Positions 37,747 to 46,752 of a stretch of DNA of 64,000 nt are shown here, piece after piece. The translations under genes and the position numbers were made by a program. Source of the DNA: Streptomyces durocortorensis (GTDB lineage: Bacteria; Actinomycetota; Actinomycetes; Streptomycetales; Streptomycetaceae); assembly GCF_031760065.1 (NCBI RefSeq), contig NZ_CP134500.1, positions 1,054,001 through 1,118,000 on the forward strand, read 5' to 3'. The notes under the pieces were generated by a model. The model searched no databases, was not told the DNA's origin, and was given only the letters and a program-made list of their open reading frames with translations. Within the stretch, counting starts at the first letter, position 1. Each line of letters begins with the position of its first letter.

Positions 37747-38796
37747 GTGATCGAGCTCGAGTCGGTGCCCGAGCTGATCGACCCGGTCATGGTGGCCGCG
37801 TTCGAGGGCTGGAACGACGCCGGGGACGCCGCCTCGACAGCGGTCGGCCATCTGGACCGGGAGTGGAAGGGCGAGGTGTTCGCGGCGCTGGACGCCGAGG
37901 ACTACTACGACTTCCAGGTCAACCGGCCCACGGTGTGGCTGGACGGCGGGGTGCGGAAGATCACTTGGCCGACGACCCGGCTCTCCGTGGTGCGCGTCGG
38001 CGGGGACAAGCCCCGGGACCTGGTCCTGGTGCGCGGGATCGAACCGTCGATGCGCTGGCGCTCGTTCTGCAACGAGATCCTCGGCTTCGCCCATGAGCTG
38101 GGCGTCGAAATGGTCGTCATTCTGGGCGCGTTGCTGGGCGACACCCCGCACACCCGGCCGGTGCCGGTGAGCGGGGTCACCTCCGATGCGGATCTGGCGC
38201 GGACGATGGACCTGGAGGAGACGCGCTACGAAGGCCCCACCGGCATCGTCGGCGTCCTCCAGGAGGCCTGCACACACGCGGGGGTGCCTGCGGTGAGCCT
38301 GTGGGCGGCGGTGCCGCACTACGTGTCGCAGCCTCCGAACCCGAAGGCGACACTGGCCCTGCTGAACCGGCTGGAGGACCTGATCGGGCTGCGCATCCCG
38401 CTGGGCGAACTGCCCGAGGACGCGCGGGCCTGGCAGCTCGGCGTGGACCAGCTGGCCTCGGAGGACAGCGAGGTCGCGGAGTACGTCCAGACGCTGGAGG
38501 AGGCGCGGGACACCGCGGAGCTGCCCGAGGCGTCCGGCGAGGCCATCGCCCGGGAGTTCGAGCGCTATCTGCGGCGGCGGGACGGCGGCCCCGGCCAGGG
38601 TCCCGGCGGCCATGCGACGGAGACCGGGGACGGCTCCTATCTGCGGGACCCCTCCAGCGGCCGCACCCGCCCGCCGAAGCCGCCGCGCCCGGAGTCCGGG
38701 CGGGGCAGGAACCCCGACGACAAGGGCGACAGGGGCGACCAGGGGCCCGGCGGCCCGTCCGGTGAGGCTTCGGGGGACGCTCCGGAGGAGGAGTGA
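37747..38796 (+). CDS. PAC2-family protein
   Basis: Protein of 349 aa from GTG 37747 (GGAAGGAGG 7 bases upstream). The PAC2 fold is indicated by VMVAAFEGWNDAGDAAS at the start, LVLVRGIEPSMRW, and VVILGALLGDTPHTRP. The last 70 residues are disordered, with Pro, Gly, Arg and Asp repeats. PAC2 proteins are proteasome-assembly chaperones in eukaryotes; bacterial members have no established role, though they recur in genomes encoding proteasomes. The neighbouring mshC is also a frequent partner in Actinobacteria. Confidence 0.9.
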   Translation: MIELESVPELIDPVMVAAFEGWNDAGDAASTAVGHLDREWKGEVFAALDAEDYYDFQVNRPTVWLDGGVRKITWPTTRLSVVRVGGDKPRDLVLVRGIEPSMRWRSFCNEILGFAHELGVEMVVILGALLGDTPHTRPVPVSGVTSDADLARTMDLEETRYEGPTGIVGVLQEACTHAGVPAVSLWAAVPHYVSQPPNPKATLALLNRLEDLIGLRIPLGELPEDARAWQLGVDQLASEDSEVAEYVQTLEEARDTAELPEASGEAIAREFERYLRRRDGGPGQGPGGHATETGDGSYLRDPSSGRTRPPKPPRPESGRGRNPDDKGDRGDQGPGGPSGEASGDAPEEE

Positions 38797-38820
38797 CCCC
38801 GGCTTCGGGTTCGAACATCG

Positions 38821-38855
38821 GGGCCCCGCACGGAAGTTGATCCCGTGCGGGGCCC
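38821..38855. terminator. Hairpin between PAC2 and GH31 genes
   Basis: GGGCCCCGCACGG pairs perfectly with CCGTGCGGGGCCC around a 9-base A/T-rich loop. It lies between convergent genes and probably serves both. Confidence 0.8.
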
Positions 38856-38871
38856 TCGCCGTTCCGGCGGC

Positions 38872-41800
38872 TCAGGCGCAGCGGAACTTCGCCGCCGCCC
38901 AGTCGCCGTGGTCCCCGGTCTTGGACCCGTTGATGTCGGTGACCTTCAGCCGCACCTGGCGTACGCCGTCGAGCCTCACGTCCACCGGCACGGTCGCCGA
39001 GGCCCCGGTCAGCTTCGGTGAGGTCCACAGCACCTTGCCGTCGCCCTCCACCGAGAACGCGACCTCCCCGTAGCCGTCGATCTCGTCGTCGATGCCCACG
39101 TCGGCGGTGAACGCGGTGCAGCGGCCGCCGAGGTGGATCGCGATGTCGGAGTCGGCGTGGGTGCCGATGCCCTTCTCGTACGTGGTGCCCGCGAGCGTCA
39201 GCGTATTGCCGTCCTCCGCCCCGGACTCCCCGTTGGAGCGGTCGCGTTCGGCGGGTCCGTAGCCGTTGGTCTCCGAGAGCCAGACCAGGTCGCTCGCCCA
39301 GGCCTCGCCGGTGGGCGGCGGTGGAGTCACCGAGACGGCGAGCCGCTGTTGGCTGCTGCGGGCTTCTCCGGCGACCCGGTAGCGGGCGAGCGCGGTGAGC
39401 CGGGTCTCGCGCACCTCGGCGTCCTTCGCCGGGGTGACCTCGACCGCGACCCGCCGGGTGGCGCCCGCCGGAATCCGCCCCGGCACCTTCGCCGTGACGG
39501 TCCGCCAGCCCTCAGGGACCTGGAGGGTGACCGAGGTGCCGGTGAGGTCGGCGCTGCCCGCGGTCACGTCGACCAGGACCTCACCGGGCGTCCCCGCTCC
39601 GGCCTCCTGGCCGGTGGGGGCGGCGAGGACGGCGGCCGCGGCGGCCTGCCTGCCGCCGACGGCGCTGGTGCCGAGGAGCTTCACGGTGAACTTCTTCGCG
39701 GTGCTCAGGGGCGCGGTCTTCACGTGCACCACGCCGCCCCGGTCGTCACGGTCGTACCACCAGCCCTGCCGGGCCTTTTCGTACGCGCTTCGTGAACCCA
39801 GCTCCGGAAGGGCGCGGCCCAGCTTCACCGCGCGGGGCTCGGAGCCGGTGTGGACGGTGAACTCGTAGGGGCGGGCTGCCTGTTTGCCGGTGAAGCTCCC
39901 CCGGCTCTTGTTGATCGTGACGGAGACGTGGCCCTCGCCGCGCACGGGGGCCCTGACGTCGGCGCGCTGGGTGGCGTACTTGCCGTCGCGGTGCTGCCGG
40001 GTGACGCCGTCGTCCTCGTACAGGGTGAAGGAGCTGTTGCCCTGCGGGTAGACGTCCCAGGCGAGCGGGGAGTCGGCGGTGCGGTCGCGGTAGGAGCGGA
40101 TGCCGGGCCACATCGGGACCGCCGCGCCCGCCTTCACGAACAGCGGCAGGGTGTCGAGCGGGGCGCCGTAGGTGTCGATGGTGGTGGGGCCCTCGTAGGT
40201 GCGGCCGCTCCAGTAGTCGATCCAGGTGCCCTTGGGGAGGTAGATGCCCTTGCGCTCGGTGGTGTCCTGGTAGACGGGTGCGACGAGGAAGTGCTCGCCG
40301 GAGAGGAATTCGTACTTCGCGGCCTCCGTCGAGGCCTTCGGGTCGTCCGGGTATTCGAGGACCAGCGGGCGGACCAGCCCGACGCCGGTCTTGGTCGCCT
40401 CGTGGGCGTAGCTGTACTGGTACGGCAGCAGCGACTCCTTGAGCTTGAGGTAGTCACGGTTGATGGAGGTGTACGGCTCCCCGTGGCGGAAGGGCTGCTT
40501 GTCCATGGGGGCCCAGCCGTCCATGGTCATCGTCGTGCCGAGGAACATCTTCCACTGGAGGTCGCGCGTGTACGTCTTGGCGCTGCCGCCGAAGATGCCG
40601 TCGATGTCGCCCGTGGTGTAGGCGAGTCCGGACATGGTCGCGCCCGCGTAGGTGGGGATCTGCCAGCGGATGTACTCCCAGCTGCCGGCCTGGTCGCCGG
40701 ACCACTGGACTCCGCAGCGCTGTGCGCCCGCCCAGCTCTCCGGCGCCCAGGTGAAGCCCCGGGCGTCACTGTGGTCCTCGATGCCCTGGTAGGCGTCCTT
40801 GCAGGCGTCCAGGGCGAACTTGTAGCCCGGGCCGACCCAGGCGACGTCCAGCTTGGCGACCCGCTGCCCGGCCCTCACCTGGGCGCCGAGGTTCTCGATG
40901 CCGTCCTCGGTCCACAGGCCGAGCTCCATCTTGCGTTCCTTCAGGCCCTGGGCGGTCTCCTCCAGGTCCTCGTAGCCGCAGCCGTAGCCGTCGTTGACCA
41001 GCATCCAGCCGTTGGGCATGTCGTTCTCGACGTAACCGTCGGCGACCTTCAGCGCGTCCAGGGTGCGGCGCTCGCCCCGGTTGGCGTTGTGGAGGTAGCA
41101 GTCGGCGTCGCCGGTCTCCATGCCGTAGATGGGCGGCAGGAAGGGTTTGCCGGTGAGGTCGGTGTACTGGCCGATGACGTCCTTGGCCCCGTCGCCCGTG
41201 AAGTAGTAGGCGTCGAAGCGCTGTTCCTTCGCACTGGTCGTCACCGGGTCGGTGAAGGCGTAGGTGCCCGGGGCGTAGGTGTTGCGGAAGACGCCGTAGC
41301 CGGCCGAGGAGAGGTAGAAGGGTACGGAGTTGGGGTGCCCGCCGTCGTCCCAGTTGTAGTCGACGGCGACCTCGACGGTCTTGTCGCGGTGGGAGGTGTT
41401 GCCGCGGCCGTTCTGCATCCCGGCCCCGTAGAACTGCTCACCGGCGCCCCGGGCCAAGGTCTGGACGGTCTTCTCGCCGGTCCAGCTCAGCCCCTTGGCC
41501 TCGGACCAGATCCGGCTGCCGTCGGCCCGGTGCAGGGCGAAGCGCAGCGGCTTCTTGTAGGCCCGCAGGGTGACCTCGCTCGTCGACAGCTCGTAGCGGT
41601 CGCCGCGGTCCTTCCAGCGGGTGCGGGGCTCCTTGCCCTGGGGCAGGACGATGTCGTCGCCGGTGGGGTCGGTGAACTCGCCGTCGGGGGCCAGCTCGAT
41701 GCGGAAGGTCTCCGCGGAGACGAAGCTGACCCGGGCCTCGGCGGGCCCGGCGCTGAGCCGGTAGACCGCCCCGTCCGCCCGGAATCCGGTCACGTCCCCG

Positions 41801-41928
41801 ACGGTGGTGGTCTCCGTGGTCTCCGGCGGGGCCCCGTCGGCGCGGGCCCCGCCGGGTCCCGTGAGGACCGCGACCAGTCCGAGCAGGGCAGCAACCGCTG
41901 CCGCTCTCATGCGCGTTGATGTTTGCAT
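38872..41928 (-). CDS. Secreted glycoside hydrolase family 31 enzyme with NPCBM domain
   Basis: Protein of 1018 aa. Sec signal peptide of about 30 residues ends ARADG. An N-terminal beta-sandwich is followed by the GH31 barrel (AGEQFYGAGMQNG, YYFTGDGAKDVIGQYTDLTGKPFLPPIYGME). The nucleophile strand reads KLDVAWVG, not the common W-DMNE, marking a divergent subfamily. Beta-sandwich domains follow (PLFVKAGAAVPMWPG). A C-terminal NPCBM/GH98-type carbohydrate-binding module (TYEKGIGTHADSDIAIHLGG) precedes the end. It likely removes alpha-linked sugars from an extracellular glycan; specificity is not deducible. Confidence 0.92.
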   Translation of the reverse strand: MQTSTRMRAAAVAALLGLVAVLTGPGGARADGAPPETTETTTVGDVTGFRADGAVYRLSAGPAEARVSFVSAETFRIELAPDGEFTDPTGDDIVLPQGKEPRTRWKDRGDRYELSTSEVTLRAYKKPLRFALHRADGSRIWSEAKGLSWTGEKTVQTLARGAGEQFYGAGMQNGRGNTSHRDKTVEVAVDYNWDDGGHPNSVPFYLSSAGYGVFRNTYAPGTYAFTDPVTTSAKEQRFDAYYFTGDGAKDVIGQYTDLTGKPFLPPIYGMETGDADCYLHNANRGERRTLDALKVADGYVENDMPNGWMLVNDGYGCGYEDLEETAQGLKERKMELGLWTEDGIENLGAQVRAGQRVAKLDVAWVGPGYKFALDACKDAYQGIEDHSDARGFTWAPESWAGAQRCGVQWSGDQAGSWEYIRWQIPTYAGATMSGLAYTTGDIDGIFGGSAKTYTRDLQWKMFLGTTMTMDGWAPMDKQPFRHGEPYTSINRDYLKLKESLLPYQYSYAHEATKTGVGLVRPLVLEYPDDPKASTEAAKYEFLSGEHFLVAPVYQDTTERKGIYLPKGTWIDYWSGRTYEGPTTIDTYGAPLDTLPLFVKAGAAVPMWPGIRSYRDRTADSPLAWDVYPQGNSSFTLYEDDGVTRQHRDGKYATQRADVRAPVRGEGHVSVTINKSRGSFTGKQAARPYEFTVHTGSEPRAVKLGRALPELGSRSAYEKARQGWWYDRDDRGGVVHVKTAPLSTAKKFTVKLLGTSAVGGRQAAAAAVLAAPTGQEAGAGTPGEVLVDVTAGSADLTGTSVTLQVPEGWRTVTAKVPGRIPAGATRRVAVEVTPAKDAEVRETRLTALARYRVAGEARSSQQRLAVSVTPPPPTGEAWASDLVWLSETNGYGPAERDRSNGESGAEDGNTLTLAGTTYEKGIGTHADSDIAIHLGGRCTAFTADVGIDDEIDGYGEVAFSVEGDGKVLWTSPKLTGASATVPVDVRLDGVRQVRLKVTDINGSKTGDHGDWAAAKFRCA

Positions 41929-42041
41929 GATGAGCTTTTAGCGCAACTTCGAGCAGATGACCACGGACAAAAGGGAACCGGCCCCGAACTTCGTAGAGAA
42001 GTCCGAGACCGGTCCAGGCAGTCGGGGGAGCGTTCACGCCC

Positions 42042-43271
42042 CTACAGCGCGACCCCCAGCAGGGCGTCGACCGTACGCGACACAAGGCCGGGCGCACCCT
42101 CGTCCGTGCCGCCCTCCGCGCCCTGGAGCGCAGCCCAGCGGTCCACCGCGGCGAGCGCCGCGGGGCTGTCCAGATCGTCGGCCAGGGCCGCGCGAACCTC
42201 CTCGACCAGCGCGTCGGCGGACGGCCCGTCGGGGCGTGAGACGGCGGCCCGCCAGCGCGCGAGGCGCTCGACGGCGTCGGCCAGCACCTGGTCGGTCCAC
42301 TCCCAGTCGGAGCGGTAGTGGTGCGAGAGCAGCGACAGCCGGATGGCCGCCGGGTCCACGCCCTCGCGGCGCAGCGCCGAGACGAAGACCAGGTTCCCGC
42401 GCGACTTGGACATCTTCTCGCCGTGCAGGCCGACCATGCCCGCGTGGACGTACGCCTTGGCGAACGGGTGCTCGCCGGTCAGCGCATGGGCGTGGGAGGC
42501 GCCCATCTCGTGGTGCGGGAAGGCGAGGTCGGAGCCGCCGCCCTGAACGTCGAAGCCCATGCCGAGATGGTCGAGCGCGATGGCGACGCACTCGATGTGC
42601 CAGCCGGGGCGGCCCGCGCCGAGCGAGGCCCCGTCCCAGCTCGGCTCGCCCGGGCGGGCGGCCATCCAGAGCATCGGGTCGAGGGGGTTCTTCTTGCCGG
42701 GGCGCTCCGGGTCGCCGCCGCGTTCGGCCGAAAGCAGCCGCATCGCCTCGGCGTCGAGACCGGAGACCTCGCCGAAGTGCGGGTCGGTGTCGACGGAGAA
42801 GTACACATCGCCGTCGAGGTCGTAGGCGGCGCCCGCGTCCCTCAGGCGTTCGACGAGGGGCACGATGCCCGGTATAGCCTCGACCGCGCCGATGTAGTGC
42901 CGAGGGGGCAGCATCCGCAGGGCCGTCATGTCCTCGCGGAAGAGCGCCGTCTCGCGCTCCGCGAGCTCGGTCCAGTCCTGACCGTCGCGCACGGCCCTCT
43001 CCAGCAGCGGATCGTCCACGTCGGTCACGTTCTGGACGTAGTGAACCTGCCGCTTGGTGTCGAGCCACACGCGCTGAACGAGGTCGAACGCGTTGTAGGT
43101 CGCCGCATGACCCATGTGGGTCGCGTCGTACGGCGTGATGCCGCAGACGTAGATGCGGGCGACGGGACCGGGGTCAAGGGTGATCCGTCCGCCGGTCGCG
43201 GTGTCGTGGATCCGAAGGTCGCGGCCCTTGCCGGGCAGGGCGGGGACCTCAGAAGCGGGCCAGGCATGCAT
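42042..43271 (-). CDS. mshC: Cysteine:GlcN-inositol ligase MshC (mycothiol biosynthesis)
   Basis: Protein of 409 aa from ATG 43271, opening [16 protein letters not shown], the MshC-specific start. Class I aminoacyl-tRNA-synthetase signatures THMGH (HIGH box) and KMSKSRG are present, with zinc/cysteine-binding [10 protein letters not shown] and GWHIECVAI. It is shorter than CysS because it lacks the tRNA-binding C-terminus. It uses ATP to join cysteine to GlcN-inositol, the penultimate step of mycothiol synthesis. Confidence 0.96.
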   Translation of the reverse strand: MHAWPASEVPALPGKGRDLRIHDTATGGRITLDPGPVARIYVCGITPYDATHMGHAATYNAFDLVQRVWLDTKRQVHYVQNVTDVDDPLLERAVRDGQDWTELAERETALFREDMTALRMLPPRHYIGAVEAIPGIVPLVERLRDAGAAYDLDGDVYFSVDTDPHFGEVSGLDAEAMRLLSAERGGDPERPGKKNPLDPMLWMAARPGEPSWDGASLGAGRPGWHIECVAIALDHLGMGFDVQGGGSDLAFPHHEMGASHAHALTGEHPFAKAYVHAGMVGLHGEKMSKSRGNLVFVSALRREGVDPAAIRLSLLSHHYRSDWEWTDQVLADAVERLARWRAAVSRPDGPSADALVEEVRAALADDLDSPAALAAVDRWAALQGAEGGTDEGAPGLVSRTVDALLGVAL

Positions 43272-43362
43272 GTCATGAGCGTAACCGGACGATGCTTCCG
43301 GATACGAACCGGATCCGGAAACCTGTCCGAAGAAGCCTTCTTGCGCGAAGCCCTGGGGGCCG

Positions 43363-43542
43363 CTAGGGCCTGTCTGACAATTCCCGTCGTCGCCCGAAGG
43401 GCGGCCGCGCGGCGTCAGGTGCGTGCTTTCGGCGTGCCGGCCCCAGGCCCTCGCACTGGACGTACTCGGGCCTGGGGCCGGATGCGGCGAAAGTGCGTGC
43501 ATGGCGTCGTGAGGCAGACGGGAATTGTCAGACAGGCCCTAG
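43363..43542. mobile_element. MITE-like palindromic element, 180 bp, 26-bp perfect terminal inverted repeats
   Basis: Ends are perfect 26-bp inverted repeats (43363-43388 and 43517-43542), each beginning CTAGGGCCTGTCTGACAATT. The interior is also largely palindromic: CGTGCTTTCGGCGTGCCGGCC matches, inverted, CCGGATGCGGCGAAAGTGCG, and GGCCCCAGGCCC recurs inverted. No open frame fills it, so it is non-autonomous. Both ends carry CTAG, compatible with a TA or CTAG target duplication. It lies between mshC and its partner gene and supplies that gene's stop codon. Confidence 0.8.
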
Positions 43543-44387
43543 ACCGGCGGCCACGGGATCGGCGGCCACTGGCCGCTGGGCTGCGGGTGCACCGCGCTCC
43601 TGACCAGCCCGGCGACCCGCTCCCGCAGGGCCTCCAGCTCGGCCCGCGTGATGAGTTCCGCCATTCGGGTGGCCAGGGCGGACCCCGGCGCCAGATCCGT
43701 GGCGAGCAGGCCCAGCACCCGCAGCGCCTCGTCGGTCAGCGGCTCGCCCGCCCAGCCCCACAGCAGGGTGCGCAGCTTGTCGTCCGCGTTGAAGGTGACC
43801 CCGTGGTCGATGCCGTACAGCCGCCCGCCGGGCGCCGACAGCAGGTGGCCGCCCTTGCGGTCACCGTTGTTGATCACCGCGTCCAGCACCGCGAGCCGCC
43901 GCAGCCGGGGGTCGTCCGCGTGCACCAGCAGCGCGGTCCTCCCCTCCCCCACGTCCGCGAAGCCCACGGCCTTCCAGCCGTCGCCCGGCTCCTCGCCCTC
44001 GACCAGTGCCAGCAGCGGCGGTCCACCGTCGTCGGACTCGGTGGGCCCGGGCGCGTCGATCCAGAGTTGGCACATGCCCTCGCCGTACGGCCCCTCCCGC
44101 AGCACGGTGGGCGGCACCAGGTCCCAGCCGGTGGCCCGGGAGATCTCGTACGCGGCGACCTCGCGCTGGGCGAGCGTCCCGTCGGGGAAGTCCCACAGCG
44201 GCTGCTCCCCCGCGACCGGCTTGTAGGCGCAGGTGCGCTCCTCGCCCTCGTACGCGACCGTGCAGTGCAGCACCGCGTTCGACGCCCCGCCGACCTGCCC
44301 GAGCACGGTGAGCGTGCCTTCGGTGAGCAGGGTGAGCAGGTCGGTGTCGGTCAGGCTCCGCGACGGTATCCGTTCTGGCGCGGGCAT
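43539..44387 (-). CDS. Conserved protein of the mycothiol cluster (SCO1664/TIGR03843 family)
   Basis: Protein of 282 aa from ATG 44387, overlapping the upstream DUF3090 stop by about 37 bases. It has the family's phosphatidylinositol-kinase-like motifs: YKPVAGEQPLWDFPDGTLAQREVAAYE, LDAVINNGDRKGGHLL and YGIDHGVTFN, the last resembling the catalytic loop and metal-binding Asp of PI3/4-kinase-like folds. Function is unproven. The terminal codons read PWPPV-stop, and the TAG stop lies within the inverted repeat of the MITE-like element, so the native C-terminus may have been changed by insertion. Confidence 0.85.
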   Translation of the reverse strand: MPAPERIPSRSLTDTDLLTLLTEGTLTVLGQVGGASNAVLHCTVAYEGEERTCAYKPVAGEQPLWDFPDGTLAQREVAAYEISRATGWDLVPPTVLREGPYGEGMCQLWIDAPGPTESDDGGPPLLALVEGEEPGDGWKAVGFADVGEGRTALLVHADDPRLRRLAVLDAVINNGDRKGGHLLSAPGGRLYGIDHGVTFNADDKLRTLLWGWAGEPLTDEALRVLGLLATDLAPGSALATRMAELITRAELEALRERVAGLVRSAVHPQPSGQWPPIPWPPV

Positions 44388-44941
44388 ACGTGTCCTTCCG
44401 GATCCAGCGGCAGGCTGCACAGCGGGCACGGCGGGCGGCCGGCGTTGACGACGTCCAGGGCGCGCTTGGCGAACGCGCGGGCCTGGGCGCCGCTGAGCCG
44501 GACGCGGAGCATCGGCGGGCCGTTCTCCTCGTCCTGGAGGAGCTTCTCCTCGGCCTCCGCGAGGTCGTCCTCGGAGTCGGCGTCCAGCTCGACGAGGGCC
44601 TGTGCCTCGACGATCATGCGCTGTTCCTCGCCGTCCCAGGCCAGGGCCATGGTACCGACCCGGAACTCCTCCTCGACCGGCACGTCGAGGGGCGCGGTGT
44701 CGGTGATGTCGGCGGGGGCCACGGCGGGGACCGGGGAATTGCCCCCGGTGCGGCGCACGACCTCGTCGAGCAGCTCGTCGATCCGCTCGGCGAGCGCGGC
44801 GACCTGGGTCTTCTCCAGGGCCACGCTGGTGACCCGGCCCTGGGAGGACGCCTGCAGGAAAAACGTACGGCGGCCAGGCAACCCGACCGTACCGGCCACG
44901 AATCGGTCCGGCGGGTCGTAGAGGAACACCTGACGGGACAC
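44351..44941 (-). CDS. DUF3090 family protein
   Basis: Protein of 196 aa starting MSRQVFLYDPPDRFVAGTVG, the DUF3090/TIGR03847 signature. A C-terminal CPLCSLPLDPEGHVC is a four-Cys/His zinc-binding candidate. The family is restricted to Actinobacteria and has no known activity. It is translationally coupled to the next gene and follows the histidine phosphatase, the arrangement usually seen with mshC. Confidence 0.9.
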   Translation of the reverse strand: MSRQVFLYDPPDRFVAGTVGLPGRRTFFLQASSQGRVTSVALEKTQVAALAERIDELLDEVVRRTGGNSPVPAVAPADITDTAPLDVPVEEEFRVGTMALAWDGEEQRMIVEAQALVELDADSEDDLAEAEEKLLQDEENGPPMLRVRLSGAQARAFAKRALDVVNAGRPPCPLCSLPLDPEGHVCPRQNGYRRGA

Positions 44942-45011
44942 GTCCTGCTCCCTTGAGATCGGTGGTGGTTGGGGCGGCGCTACGGCGCGTCCACCCTACT
45001 GCCCCTAGCGA

Positions 45012-45698
45012 TCACGGCGCGCCCGCGCCGCCCCCGACCGCCGCGTCCGCGCCGACGGGGCGTTCGTGGGGGGCGAGGGAGGCGAGGCCGCCGGTGTCGC
45101 CGAGCCGCAGGAGGAAGGGGCGCAGCCGGGTGTAGCGGATCGCGGTGACCGAGCAGGGGTCGACCTGGACGCGCTGGAAGAGGTCCAGGTGCATGCCCAG
45201 GGCGTCGGCGACGAGGCTCTTGATGATGTCGCCGTGCGAGCACATGACGTAGGTGGCGTCCTCGCCGTGCTCCGCCTCGACCCGGGCGTTCCAGTCGCGT
45301 ACGGCGTCGACGGCGCGGGCCTGCATCGCACGCATGGACTCGCCGCCGGGGAAGGCGGCGGCGGAGGGGTGCTGCTGGACGACGGACATCAGCGGCTCGT
45401 CGGCCAGTTCGGCCAGCTTCCGTCCCGACCAGTGGCCGTAGTCGCACTCGCTGATGCGGTCCTCGGTGTGCAGGGGGAGGCCGGGGCGGGCCTCCAGCAG
45501 CGGCTGGAGGGTTTCCCGGCAGCGTTCCAGGGGGCTGCTGACGGCGAGGACCGGGCTCAGGGCGGCCAGCCGCGCGGGCAGGGCAGCGGCCTGTCCGGCG
45601 CCGCGTTCGTCGAGGTGGACACCGGGGGTGCGGCCCGCGAGCACTCCGGCGGTGTTGGCGGTGGAGCGTCCGTGGCGTACGAGGATCAGCGTGGGCAT
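45012..45698 (-). CDS. Histidine phosphatase (phosphoglycerate-mutase-like)
   Basis: Protein of 228 aa from ATG 45698, beginning MPTLILVRHGRSTANT; the RHG phosphohistidine motif is at residues 8-10. Further catalytic residues are SSPLERCRET, ECDYGHWSG and the second histidine in YVMCSHGDII. It matches the MSMEG_4193-type phosphomutase family found beside mshC. It probably acts as a phosphatase rather than a mutase; substrate unknown. Confidence 0.92.
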   Translation of the reverse strand: MPTLILVRHGRSTANTAGVLAGRTPGVHLDERGAGQAAALPARLAALSPVLAVSSPLERCRETLQPLLEARPGLPLHTEDRISECDYGHWSGRKLAELADEPLMSVVQQHPSAAAFPGGESMRAMQARAVDAVRDWNARVEAEHGEDATYVMCSHGDIIKSLVADALGMHLDLFQRVQVDPCSVTAIRYTRLRPFLLRLGDTGGLASLAPHERPVGADAAVGGGAGAP

Positions 45699-45753
45699 AC
45701 TCGCCAGCGTAGAGGGGTGGCGGAAGGTGCGCGGGGGCCGGTCAGGGGGAAGA

Positions 45754-46746
45754 ATGCCCGCCGTGATCGTGGACTGTGCCATCTACCGGGACGGGCGCCG
45801 CACCGAACGGCCCGAGGATTTCTCCGTTGCCCTGGCCGAGGCCCGGGGCTCGCGGGATGCGTTCCTGTGGATCGGGCTGCACGAACCGACGGAGCGGGAG
45901 TTCGATCTCGTACGCCATGAGTTCGGGCTGCACCCGCTGGCGGTGGAGGACGCGTTGCGCGCGCACCAGCGGCCCAAGCTGGAGGTGTACGACGACTCGC
46001 TGTTCGCGGTCCTCAAGCCGATCGTCTACGAGCCCGCGAGCGACACCGTCAGCGCCGACGAACTGATGGTGTTCATAGGGGACTCGTTCGTGGTGACCGT
46101 CAGGCACGGCGAGAGCGCCCCGCTGGCGGCCGTACGCCAACGGCTGGAGGCCGAGCCGGAGGTACTGAAGCACGGCCCGACGGCCGTGCTGTACGCGGTG
46201 AGCGACGCGGTCGTGGACCACTACATGGAGGTGGCCGGGGAGCTCCAGGTCGACCTGGAGGAGCTGGAGGCCCAGGTCTTCGCACCGAGCGGCGGCGACT
46301 CGAAGAACACCGCGGCCCGGATCTACACCTTCAAGCGGCAGGTGCTGGAGTTCCGCCGGGCGGCGGGCCCGCTGACGGCGCCGATGGCCCGGCTCTCGGG
46401 TGCGGGCGTGCCGTTCGTCCACGAGCACGCGCAGCCGTTCTTCCGGGACGTGGCCGACCACCTCACGCGCGCCAACGAGCAGGCGGAGGGGCTGGACCGG
46501 CTGCTCTCGGACATCCTGTCGGCGCATCTGGCGCAGATGGGCGTGCGGCAGAACGACGACATGCGCAAGATCTCCGCCTGGGCGGCGATGGCCGCCGTCC
46601 CGACGATGGTGGCGGGCGTCTACGGCATGAACTTCGACCACATGCCGGAGCTGCACTGGACGTGGACGTACCCGGTGGTGGTCGCCCTGATGGGCGTCGC
46701 GGTGTACGGGCTGCACCGGCTGTTCAAACGGCGCGGCTGGCTCTGA
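45754..46746 (+). CDS. corA: CorA-family magnesium/cobalt transporter
   Basis: Protein of 330 aa from ATG 45754 (AGGGGGA upstream). A large acidic N-terminal domain and long helix lead to two C-terminal transmembrane segments with the YGMN motif (VYGMNFDHMPEL) between them, and a basic tail RLFKRRGWL. This is the diagnostic CorA layout of a pentameric divalent-cation channel. It diverges from the histidine phosphatase and converges on the ferritin-like gene. Confidence 0.95.
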   Translation: MPAVIVDCAIYRDGRRTERPEDFSVALAEARGSRDAFLWIGLHEPTEREFDLVRHEFGLHPLAVEDALRAHQRPKLEVYDDSLFAVLKPIVYEPASDTVSADELMVFIGDSFVVTVRHGESAPLAAVRQRLEAEPEVLKHGPTAVLYAVSDAVVDHYMEVAGELQVDLEELEAQVFAPSGGDSKNTAARIYTFKRQVLEFRRAAGPLTAPMARLSGAGVPFVHEHAQPFFRDVADHLTRANEQAEGLDRLLSDILSAHLAQMGVRQNDDMRKISAWAAMAAVPTMVAGVYGMNFDHMPELHWTWTYPVVVALMGVAVYGLHRLFKRRGWL

Positions 46747-46752
46747 GGCGCA

